From the NCBI RefSeq assembly GCF_026210795.1, contig NC_089441.1, forward strand, positions 2,976,001-3,040,000: 64,000 nucleotides of DNA. Reading direction: 5' to 3'. The notes under the pieces are model-generated. The model saw nothing but the letters and a program-made list of their open reading frames with translations. It was not told where the DNA came from and did not search any database. The translations under genes were made by a program, and so were the position numbers. Below are positions 54,650 through 63,775 of the stretch, piece by piece (the stretch's first letter is position 1; each line of letters starts with the position of its first letter). The DNA comes from Rhizophagus irregularis (taxonomy: Eukaryota; Glomeromycota; Glomeromycetes; Glomerales; Glomeraceae).

Positions 54650-55480
54650 GGGAATACCTTCCTGGAATTGGATTTCAGCTTGAAGGTAAGTTAGGAGGAG
54701 GGTATTTCGTTTCTTTTTTGTTTTTATTTATTTATTTATTTTTCTAATGTTTCTCTTTATTCTTTTTTGTAGACTTTAGCTTCTTAGATTATTTGAGATA
54801 TTTGGTAAGTGTGTGAAGGTGGGTTCTTTTAGAATTTACTTTGAAGAAATGTACTAACGTTTCTTTTTTTATTCTTTTTTGTAGATTTCGTCTTCCCAGG
54901 TTCTTTGTAAGTGTGTGGGGTGGGTTTTTTCAGAATTTACTTTGAAAAAACGTACTAATGTTTCCTTTTTTATTCTTTATTGTAGATTTCAGCTTCCTGG
55001 ATTATTTAGGATATTGGGTAAATGTGTGGGAGTTCTTTCAGAATTTACTTTGAAAAAACGTACTAACATTTCTTTTTTATTCTTTTTTGTAAATTTTGTC
55101 TTTCCGGGTTCTTTGTAAATGTGTGAGGTGGATTTTTTTGAAATTTACTTTGAAGAAACGTACTAACATTTCTTTTTTTATTCTTTTTTGTAGATTTCAT
55201 CTTTTTGGGTTTTTTGTAAGTGTATGAGAGTGGATTTTTTCATAATTTACTTTGAAGAAACGTACTAATGTTTCTTTTTTTATTCTTTACAATTGTAGAT
55301 TTCAGATTCTTGGATTATTTGAAATATTGGATAAGTGTGTGAGGGTGGGTTCTTTTGGAAGTTACTTTGAAGAAACGTACTAATGTTTCTTTTTTTATTC
55401 TTTTTTGTAGATTTCATCTTCCTGAATTATTTAGGATATTGGGCAAATATGTAGGGAGTTTCGGAATTTACTTTAAAGAA
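54650..55480 (+). repeat. Array of about seven micro-exon-like units, plus strand
   Basis: Unit spacing is about 100-112 bp. Each unit has TTCTTTTTTGTAG, then a block of either 22 nt (ATTTCGTCTTCCCAGGTTCT type) or 32 nt (ATTTCAGCTTCCTGGATTAT type), then GTAAGTGTGTG-like donor and TTTACTTTGAAGAAACGTAC. Pairs of 22+32 nt keep the reading frame; spliced blocks 1-5 are open and give a repeated FSFLDYLGYW-type peptide. It faces the minus-strand array across 54310-54650, and the two share the ACGTTTCTTTTTT-GTAG part. Confidence 0.6.
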
Positions 55481-55968
55481 ATATACTAATATTTCTTTTT
55501 TATTGGGATATGGGTAGTGTGTGGAGTGGGTTTATTTTAAACAAACATAATAATTTTATTTTTGTTCAAATTAATAAATAATTTCATATTACTATATAAT
55601 AAACTATAAACCAATGAATATCTTATGGCTTGAATTAAAATCTGAAAAAAAAAATTCGGTATAATAATAAAAAATTATCAGATTGAACAGATTCAATCCT
55701 AATTTTCAGATAGATGACTGGATATCCAGATTGATGGATTTCGGGACATACCTATACTAGTGTTGCCTGCCATAAATAGTTGTAAGTCTAAAAATCAAGT
55801 AATTATAATGGTTGTAAATCAGAATTATCATCTTTTAGTTAACCACAATAGCATAGTATTTACAACCAAATTACAACTTATGTTTATAATATTACAACCC
55901 GCTTAGGTTGTAATTCGAAATATAATAATCAATACTTACGGCACACAACCTTAACCTATACCATACTG
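55481..55968. other. AT-rich spacer with GTTGTAA and GACTGGAT words
   Basis: No gene. 55700-55745 repeats GATGACTGGATATCCAGATT-like words that also occur at 54480-54530, so 54470-55760 might be a separate inserted element bounded by them; I could not fix TIRs. Confidence 0.35.
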
Positions 55969-57404
55969 TAGTGCTCTACACAAGCCAAGCTGGCTCATGA
56001 GCTGGCTTAAGCTTTTCAAGCTGAGCCAAGCCAAGCCATGATTAATTGGCTTAATGCTCGGCACTAGCCTAAGAGCTCGAGCCAGTTATTAGGCTCAGCT
56101 CAAAAAGCTCGAGTCTGTAACAGACTTGGCTCAAAAAGCTCGAGCTGGCTCATGAGCCAAATGAGCTATTATACAAAAAACGTTGCAAAACGTTTTTATA
56201 TAATAATGCATGCATAAACAAACCGTTTTTGCAACTTTTTTTTTATTGTTTATTAAAGAACGTTGCGAAAATGTTTATTTAAGTTTTTACATGTAAAATT
56301 GAAAAAAAAATGCTGGAACTAATGATTCTGGCATTTTTACATGTAAAATTGAAAAAAAAATGCCGGAACTAATAGTTTTGGTGTTTTTACATGTAAAATT
56401 GAAAAAAAAATGCCAGAACTAATGATTCCGGCGTTTTTATATGTAAAATTGAAAAAAAATGCTGGAACTAATAGTTTTGGCATTTTTACATGTAAAATCA
56501 AAAAGAAACTGCTGGAACTGATAATTCCGGCGTTTTTACATGTAAAATCGAAAAAAAATGCCAGAACTAATGATTCTGACGTTTTTACATGTAAAATTGA
56601 AAAAAAAATGCTGAAACTAATAGTTTTGGTATTTTTACATGTAAAATCAAAAAGAAAAATGCCAGAACTAATTATTCCGGCAGTTTTACATGTACAATCG
56701 AAAAAAAAATGCCGAAACTATCCGTTTCGGCATTTTTACATGTAAAATTAAAAGAAATACGCCGAAACTATCAGTTTTAGCGTTTTTACATATAAAACCA
56801 AAAAGAAATACGCCGGAACTAATTATTCTAGCGCTTTTACATGTAAAATCGAAAAAAATGCCGAAACTATCAGTTTTGGCATTTTTACATGTAAAACTAA
56901 AAGAAAATACGCCAGAACCAATTATTCTGGTGCTTTTACATGTAAAATCAAAAAAAAATGCCGAAACTATCAGTTTCAGCGTTTTTACATATAAAACCAA
57001 AAGGAAATATGCCGGAACTAATTATTCCGGCGTTTTTACATGTAAAATTGAAAAAAAAATGCCGAAACTATCAGTTTCAGCGTTTTTACATGTAAAATCA
57101 AAAGGAAAAACGCTGAAACAAATAGTTTCAGCGTTTTATATAAATATAAAAGTAAAAAATGTTTCACAACATTTTTTTAATAATTTAAAGTAAAAACGTT
57201 GCGAAAATGTTTTTATGATAAAGCTCAAGTCAGCTCAAGCTCAGCTTGGCTCAAGCCAGGATTTTCATGGCTCAGCTTGGCTCGAACTGAGCTGAGCCAA
57301 GATTTTTTATGGCTCGGCTCATTTCAGGCTTGGCTTGGTGCAGATCTTCAAGCCGAGCCAAGCCAGACTGTAGCTCAGCTCGAGCCGGCTCATGTAGAGC
57401 ACTA
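55969..57404. mobile_element. Hairpin-array hAT-type element H3 (1436 bp)
   Basis: TIRs TAGTGCTCTACACAAGCC (left) and TAGTGCTCTACATGAGCC (right, reverse complement). The TSD is CCATACTG, perfect (55961-55968, 57405-57412). Subterminal zones are dense in GAGCC, CAAGCC and AGCTCGAGC words (55980-56165, 57215-57390). The centre is a hairpin array (56280-57145). Inserted within the 6.1-kb CACTA-like element. Confidence 0.93.
56280..57145 (+). repeat. H3 hairpin array
   Basis: About sixteen units of 56-57 bp. Core palindromes such as GCCGGAACTAATAGTTCCGG are flanked by TTTTTACATGTAAAATTGAA spacers, which are themselves palindromic (TTTTACATGTAAAA). The second half alternates two core types, GCCGAAACTATCAGTTTCGG and CGCCGGAACTAATTATTCCG, indicating higher-order dimers. 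57-bp units are 19 codons, so spurious long frames appear on both strands. Confidence 0.88.
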
Positions 57405-57469
57405 CCATACTGTATGTCATATACTGTATGTGACATACTATGCCAAAACATTTCACTTTTCATTGATAT

Positions 57470-57637
57470 ATAGATGCCCGATATATAACTGATAGCATAG
57501 ATTTTGACCAGTGTGAATCGGTGATATATTGGGTACCCGATGTGTACCTGATATATGTAACTGCCTGATATATATCTGATTTATTACCGATATATAGATG
57601 CCTGATATATACCCGATAGCATAGATTTTGACCAGCG
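57470..57637 (+). repeat. Duplicated right terminus of the CACTA-like element
   Basis: About 50 bp (GATATATAGATGCCCGATAT through GATTTTGACCAGTG) occurs at 57470-57519 and again at 57588-57637. The outer copy is the true end by TSD; the inner copy carries the better TIR (CACTGG). Confidence 0.75.
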
Positions 57638-57709
57638 CTTAGGTCTGAGGGTGACCTATCTTATAAGTAAGTGGGATCTTGCTATTATGCTATAAATATT
57701 TAGAAGTTA
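57638..57709 (+). repeat. LTR-like repeat, 3' half
   Basis: CTTAGGTCTGAGGGTGACCT onward matches the reverse complement of 45300-45345 and continues the half ending at 51547. It is followed directly by a primer-binding-site-like sequence. Confidence 0.7.
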
Positions 57710-57722
57710 TTGGTATCAGAGC
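57710..57722 (+). promoter_or_regulatory. Primer-binding site for reverse transcription
   Basis: TTGGTATCAGAGC, the classic LTR-retrotransposon site complementary to the 3' end of initiator methionine tRNA. It lies just after the LTR half, as expected for a gypsy or copia element read on the plus strand. Confidence 0.7.
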
Positions 57723-58010
57723 GTGATCTAGTGATTGGATTTAAATGATCTTACTACTATTAGAATTGCCTTATCAAGACAAATTAAATGGTAGTAAGAT
57801 CATCCAAAACAGATCACTGGATGCCAAGTTATTATTTATTAAAGTTTATATATATAAATCGGCTAAAATTAAGACTAATTCTGGTCTTAATTACGGAGTC
57901 TGAAATTAATTATAGAATACGGAGTTTTTCTAATGAATTATTTAATAATTACAGAATTACGTAATTACATATTTCTGTAATACTACTTATAAGAGATTAA
58001 GGAAAAGTTT
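57723..58010. other. Deleted leader/gag region of the gypsy element
   Basis: Only short remnants; GATCTTACTACTATTAGAAT and its inverse ATGGTAGTAAGATCATCC form a local inverted repeat (57745-57810). No Gag or protease is present, so a large internal deletion precedes the RT fragment. Confidence 0.4.
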
Positions 58011-58238
58011 GTTTTAAATGATGTTATTATATATTCAAAGACTTTTGAAAAACATATACAATATTTAAAAAAGCACTTTGTAGCAGCTGAACTTCAATTC
58101 TTAAGTCATGTGATAGGAAAAAAAGGTGGTAAACCTGATTCAGAAAAAGTTGACAAAATGGTTAATTATCCAAAATCAGAGAATTGTGAAAAATTTTAAG
58201 ATTATTTTCTTATTATTGATGATTTATTAAAGATTTTA

Positions 58239-58423
58239 GGGAGCTTACACATATTATGTAATTATTATAGGGGGGGAGGGGGTAGTTAAAATTTTACGTT
58301 ACACTTATTTAAATCATATGATTTATAAATATTATAATTTGATTGGTTATGAAATCTAACAGGGGGGGGGGGGGGGGTAAGGTTTATAATAAAATGAATA
58401 TTACGTGATATGTGTAACTCCCC
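58239..58423 (-). mobile_element. Harbinger/Tourist-type MITE, copy 2 (185 bp)
   Basis: Inverted, nearly identical copy of 341-521, with G runs instead of C runs. The TSD is TTA (58236-58238, 58424-58426). Inserted in the gypsy RT gene. Confidence 0.9.
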
Positions 58424-58574
58424 TTACTAAAGTTGCCAATCCTATGTATAAGTTATTAAAAATATATATATATTATGAGAAAAATTAACAACAGCACCTA
58501 TTATATAATATTCAGATTATTTAAAACTATTTTTTTACATACTAATGCTTTAATATTAGCTGAAAAGAATTATA

Positions 58575-59219
58575 TAGGGATGGTAAAGTCTAGGTCACTG
58601 GACTAAAGAAAAACTAGTCTAGGAGGGCCTGGTACGCAGATCTTTATTTAGGTCCAAATTTTGGAATAAAAGCGGACAGGTTCTAAAAAGTCTAGCCAAT
58701 AAGGTTATAAGAGATCCATATGTTTAAATTATATATGTATAATTTGCTGTAAATTTGATTTTAAGTAATTATAAATTATAAAAAAAGTGCATTGCAATAT
58801 TGCAATACAATTTTTATATTATTAAAATCATATAAAAAATGAGTTGTGATATTGCGATTCACATTTTTATATTAAATCATATAAAAAGGTGAATCACGAT
58901 ACCGCAACTCACTTTTTTTATATAAAATCAATATAAAAAAGTGAATCGCAATACCGCAACTTACTTTTTTTATATAAAATCAATATAAAAAAGTGAATCG
59001 CGATATCGCAACTCACTTTTTTTTATATAAAATCAATATAAAAAAGTGAATTCCAATATCGCAACTCACTTTTTTTTATATTTAGTTATTACTAAATTCA
59101 TAAAATCTATAAATAATTTAACTCGGACCTGGCCTAGCGGACCAGGTCAGCAGATCTGTTCAATAAGACTTATAGGTTTCAGGACCAGAACCGGACCAAG
59201 ACTGACCTAACCATCCCTA
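58575..59219. mobile_element. Hairpin-array hAT-type element H4 (645 bp)
   Basis: TIRs TAGGGATGGTAAAGTCTAGG and TAGGGATGGTTAGGTCAGTC (right, reverse complement). The TSD is GAATTATA, perfect (58567-58574, 59220-59227). Subterminal zones have GGTCC, TCTAG and GGACCAG words. The central array (58775-59090) has about five units with cores like GTGAATCGCGATATCGCAAC plus TCACTTTTTTTATATAAAAT. Inserted in the gypsy RNase H region. Confidence 0.92.
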
Positions 59220-59300
59220 GAATTATACAATCATAGAATTAAAATGTCTTGCAATTGTTTGAACTGTTAAATATTTTTAATATTATCTCTGTAAAAGTAA

Positions 59301-60181
59301 TTGTACTGTATGGTAAGTTTTAACAAAAATATACAGAGCAATTTAAGTTATACAAATCAATAAATCATAAATTGAACTGAAGTCATATATAAATTTACAT
59401 ACAAATGCAAATTGTCAATAATTTTATTTTAATAATAACTAATAATTGTGATACTAATAAATTACACTAAGATGATATAATATGTAATTATACATAATAT
59501 GAATTTTATTGTTATTGCGTTTCTAGTTCTTAAGATAATCTAAATCAGTAACTTTAATTGATTATAAACTATAAGATAAAAGTTAAAAATAACAAGTAAC
59601 AAAAAAGAAAAATTGATGCTGTTGTTATTTTTAAATAGAAATTTTATTATATTAATAATTCTTATTTCAAAATAGCTTTCTACTTCTTATAAAAAAACTA
59701 ATACTTCAATAAATCAGCAAAAAAAAGTTGAAGCATTACAAAAACTTGTACATATTCAACCAGAACTTAAAGGAAAAAAATATACTTTTTTCCAACATTA
59801 GATAAATACTTGAGAGTATACTTTTATATAATATGAAAGAAAAAAAAACATATGTATATAGTATTAAAAATGATCATAAGTATGAAACATTTTCCAAATA
59901 GATATAATTAAAAAAACAAGGATTATTTAATGAATATAAATCAGCTCTTACAACTAGTTTTTTAGAACCCAATTTTACTAGTATACTGATTACATCAATT
60001 TTACATAAATCTAATTATAAGCCATACTGGAAAACTTTTAATTGTACAGATATGCTTCTAAAGAAATTCTTATAAAAAAATTGATTCTCAATACAAGAAC
60101 AAAATTTAACTATCACAAATATAAGGAATTGCTTACGGAAAAAAATAAAAGAAAAAGAAGATTAATTAATTATAGCTGATT
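59301..60181. other. AT-rich DNA with scattered coding-like remnants
   Basis: No gene called. Fragments such as KLVHIQPELKGKKYTFFQH near 59743-59800 and FNEYKSALTTSFLEPNFTSI near 59928-59990 look coding but are separated by stops; family unknown, possibly further element remains. Confidence 0.3.
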
Positions 60182-60473
60182 GCAAAATTGTAGGACTACT
60201 CTATGATTTTTTAATTTGAAAATTTGATATTTTGAATTTTTCAAAAACCAGTAAAAAATCAAGTTAAAAATCTGTTTATTCAACTCCTTAAATAAAAATA
60301 GAAATATATCATATGATTCAATATAAATAAATTACTTTAAAATCTTTATTAATTATAAAGAATTAAAGTTATTACCAAAATAAGTATTTAAACTTGCTTT
60401 TTTACTAATTTTTAAAAAATTCAAAATATCAAATTTTCAAATTGAAAATCATAGAGTGGTCTTACAATTTTGG
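60182..60473. repeat. Inverted-repeat element with arms of about 80 bp
   Basis: The left arm CAAAATTGTAGGACTACTCT, AATTTGAAAATTTGATATTT is matched by the reverse-complement right arm CAAAATTGTAAGACCACTCT, AATTTGAAAATTTGATATTT. The whole is about 292 bp. No clear TSD, so superfamily is unknown. Confidence 0.6.
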
Positions 60474-61501
60474 ACAATATCTGTATATAGAAGATCTGAA
60501 AATGCAATATAAACAATAATATATTTACTATCAATTTCTACACTTAAAAATTATATAAATGAAAATAAACAGCATTTAGAATGGCAAGATAAAATTGCTT
60601 TTTAATATTAAAAAGTTTAACAACAAATAAAATTTGGGAATATGATTTTTTTTATATGATTTCTTTAAAATTTATTTTTATAAGTAAATAAATTAATTAA
60701 TAATTTAATTTAAAAAGGTCTTCTTTGGAGTCAATGTGAAGACTATTATATTAGATATTTAGATTTTAAAAATGAAATGCAGAATTATCAATCATTTACC
60801 TTGCAGTGTCAATATAAAATATCAGGAAAAAATAATTCATTATCTAATACTATATTTGAAAAGCAAAAACAAAGGAATGAACTTGCAACTCAGGTTCATC
60901 AAATTGTTTAGCATTCAATAACATATAACTTTACCTTTTTAATTGCTTACTTATTATGGTATTAATATATTAACATCACATAATTTAATTACTTTAAAGA
61001 ATATATTAACATACATACATATGGTTTAATTTGTGATGGTGTAAAAGAAAATAGAATTCATATAGAAAGTTTATTAAAGAGTCACATTTGTGAAAAAAAT
61101 GCTAGATAAATAATGATTAATAGAAAGAAAATTAGTTGAAAATATATAAAAGATATTTATGAATATACAAATCAATATGTAACAGCAAAAGTTATAAAAC
61201 TTATAAAGTAATATATATGGTTTACTTCAGGAAGTTGAAGATGCATTAGCATTTATTAATAAACTTAAAAATATATTAGAAGAAACAAGAGTAAGTTTTT
61301 ATTAAAGAATATTATTTATTTATATTTAAAGTATTATCAATTCCAATTTTTTTTTTTAAGAAATTTATTAAATATGCACAAAAACATCATTAGATTATGC
61401 ATAGTAAAATCAATTTTGCTCTATGGAAGATCTGCATATTAATACTTTAAAAGAAATTTGTAATTAGTTTATATATAGAAATAAACAAAAGACAACATAT
61501 A
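60474..61501. other. AT-rich DNA, nothing firmly recognised
   Basis: Coding-like remnants (EDYYIRYLDFKNEMQNYQSF near 60740-60795, EVEDALAFINKLKNILEET near 61227-61285) without continuous frame or known family. Confidence 0.3.
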
Positions 61502-61510
61502 TAAAAAAAA

Positions 61511-61942
61511 GGGTATTGCTAAATATCATCAGTGGTGATCGTCACCACATGTAAAATATTTTTTGAATTTTCAAAAATTTTTGACTGAGATATTATTCGA
61601 ATTATAATATAAATATTATTACTATATGTAAATTTATGGGTAAAACAAATTTGCCTTAGATTATAAAGGCTGTTGTTTAGATAGTTTTTGAGAAAAATAG
61701 GAAAGTTTAATTTTATAAGCAAAATACAATTTTTTGTTTTAAAAAAGATTTTTTTTAGTCAAATTTTCAAAATTTTAGTGTGATTAATATCTACTCAGGT
61801 TTGTTTTACACATTTATTATTTAAATTGAAATTTTTGAAAAAAAATTTACGATGTGTTTTTTAACTCTGGCCAAAATTATAATTTTCGGCCAGAATTAAA
61901 TGGTGTGGTGACAATCACCACTGGTGATATTTAGCAATACCC
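61511..61942. mobile_element. MITE with 9-bp TSD and 39-bp TIR (432 bp)
   Basis: TIRs GGGTATTGCTAAATATCATC (left) and GGGTATTGCTAAATATCACC (right), continuing AGTGGTGAT[C/T]GTCACCACA in both. Flanks are TAAAAAAAA (61502-61510, 61943-61951), 9 bp, though low-complexity. A 9-bp TSD with long TIRs suggests a Mutator-like (MULE) MITE. No ORF of significance. Confidence 0.8.
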
Positions 61943-61951
61943 TAAAAAAAA

Positions 61952-62360
61952 TATTTTAGTTCAATAATTCAATCATGACATATTTTATAAGATATGTTTA
62001 AAAGTCTTTTTGGTATAATTTGTAAACTTAAAAGAGATTATTTCACACAAATGCTAAAATCATATAGACATGTTTTAAATAAATATTAAATTACAGCATT
62101 AGTTTCATCTGAAATATCTGAAATAAAAAATATCAATTATAAAATAGCTATAAATTATATGGGCTGATTTGTCTATCTTTAATTAAAATATTGATTTTAT
62201 TACATTTTTATTATACAAAATACTATATAATTTACAGTAAATTGGAGATGAGTATTAAAAAATTTTTATTTGATGTTATTATACTATAAATTGGTAAATA
62301 TTTCTTTTAAATTAATATAATTCTTAGCATTTACCATATATGTTAAAAATTTGTATCTTA
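61952..62360. other. AT-rich spacer
   Basis: Nothing recognised. Confidence 0.35.
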
Positions 62361-62685
62361 ACTTTAAACGTAAATATTTCCAGATCCAATGATCCAATCG
62401 GTAAGCTCTTTTTTCGTTCATATAGACCAGATCAAGGGCTTTCCAAAAAGCCTAAATTTATAAAAAATGAATCAGTGGATCCCAAGATATTTGCATTTAA
62501 GCATGTTAAAAAGTTTATACCTCAACTTTAAACGTAAATATCTCCGGATCTAATGATTCAATCGACGAGCTCTTTTTTCGCCTATAAAGTCCAGAACAAG
62601 GGCTTTCCAACAAGCCTAAAATTATAGAAAACAGATCAGTGAATCTTGATATATTTGCGTTTAAAGATGGTAATACAAACTCTGA
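62361..62685 (+). repeat. 164-bp tandem duplication
   Basis: ACTTTAAACGTAAATATTTC at 62361 recurs as ACTTTAAACGTAAATATCTC at 62525. Both copies continue GATCCAATGAT/GATCTAATGAT, AGCTCTTTTTTCG, CAAGGGCTTTCCAA and GAT.CAGTG. About 85 percent identical by eye, so moderately old. Not coding as far as I can see. Confidence 0.75.
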
Positions 62686-63234
62686 CATAAAATAATTATT
62701 TTTATTGTTTGAAAATATCTATTATGATACCATCTTTTATATGATATTTTTATTATACTTTTATAAACATTTATAGCTACTAAGACTATATAAATTTTTA
62801 TTTTACTTTATATTTTATTAAAATATACTTACTTTTTAATAATATATGTTAAAAATTCCATATATATGAGAAATGGGTTTTTTATTAGTGAAATGGATTT
62901 TTTCACAGTTCTTTTACATTTAATAATTTAAATGTAAATTTTTGCTCAACTTATTATTTAGTCAAGTGATCATCAATCAGATGATTTTTTGGTATTACAA
63001 AACAATTTTGAATAACAAAAATTGTGAAGATCAATTCAATAAATCTTTTTAATGCAGAGTAAATAAATCAGCCTATATGCTAATACTGGTATTGGTATTA
63101 ATTCTTTAATAAAGTATATACAATATTTTCAATTTTTTAATTATAAATAAAATTTTTTTTTTCTGCAATGCATTTGATAGTTTATTAAACAGAAAAAAAG
63201 ACTCAGAAAATACATTTAGTATAAAAAACTTAAT
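62686..63234. other. AT-rich spacer
   Basis: Nothing recognised. Confidence 0.35.
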
Positions 63235-63775
63235 CTAAACTATCTAATATTATTAACTACCAAACTACTCGTCATGCATGAAAGCACCTCACATGTGCAC
63301 TATTGGGTGAAATTTTTGCTCAGAGAGTATGATTCATTTTGAAATGATTATTCTTAGCATAAATGCCCTCTTTCTTCACAAGGCATTCATAGGACCCACT
63401 ACATTGCGAATAGAAAAAAGAAAAAAAAACTTTAAAGTGTAAGTGAGAAAATGAGTAAAGTAAAAAAAACATCCAGATCGTTCTTTCCAAAAGTGATCCG
63501 AAGAAATTGAGAAGGAGTGGCATCCATTATCCAAGCCATAGGATCCAAGGTACACACGATTAAATCAAAACTGACCAGCTGTAATAAATACAACACATTT
63601 CCAATTCTTTAGGTCAGCTAGTGTGAGGCCCCATTTACTGGTAGAAAGTTGCTTGTCATATGTAAAGGCAGACTCTAACATCGGATGTCTATTATCATGG
63701 CATAGGTTCTTGAATACTGTTATCTGCCAACCAATATTAACTCCAATCAACCAACCCAAGTAAGCTCTATTCAAA
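63235..63775 (-). pseudogene. Unknown repeated family, copy 2
   Basis: The minus-strand frame 63774-63565 reads NRAYLGWLIGVNIGWQITVF, DNRHPMLESAFTYDKQLSTS, KWGLTLADLKNWKCVV and ends at a stop; VYLGSYGLDNG follows in another frame. Downstream DNA (CTACTCGTCATGC, CCCACTACATTGC) matches copy 1 at 42425-42905. The Trp/Leu-rich pattern could be the C-terminal part of a retroelement polyprotein, but I cannot name it. Confidence 0.45.

Larger units (their letters stand above)
51548..57637. mobile_element. CACTA-like element of 6.1 kb with micro-exon arrays
   Basis: Ends CACTGGTCAAAATTAGTGCT (left) and CGCTGGTCAAAATCTATGCT (right, reverse complement). The TSD is CTT (51545-51547, 57638-57640). Removing the element and one CTT rejoins an LTR whose intact form is at 45296-45490. 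CACTR ends, 3-bp TSD and subterminal repeat arrays (GGTACATATCGGGTACCTGA, left to 51850; CCCGATATATAACTGATAGC, right from 57470) fit the EnSpm/CACTA superfamily. No transposase ORF is visible. The interior holds GTTAGTAAAAAT-rich DNA (52430-52690), two inverted micro-exon-like arrays (53440-54310, 54650-55480) and the nested element H3 (55969-57404). Confidence 0.82.
58011..59300 (+). pseudogene. Ty3/gypsy reverse transcriptase and RNase H remnant, twice interrupted
   Basis: Pol fragment of an LTR retrotransposon. RT C-terminus: VLNDVIIYSKTFEKHIQYLK (the YxDD box has Asn for the first Asp), AAELQFLSHVIGKKGGKPDS and EKVDKMVNYPKSEN to 58198, then a degraded stretch to 58238. After the Harbinger MITE the frame gives KDFTKVANPMYKLL (58220-58238 joined to 58427-58460). 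RNase H begins LTTAPII, YSDYLKLFF near 58475-58540 and, across element H4, AEKNYTIIELKCLAIV. TGA follows where Trp is expected, then TVKYF. Both insertions leave clean frames when removed. Stops and substitutions show the gypsy copy was already decaying. Confidence 0.75.

Noticed and set aside
56410-57193. Open frames on both strands over the H3 array (111, 167 and 104 codons)
   Set aside because: 57-bp units equal 19 codons, so the repeat itself explains the frames.
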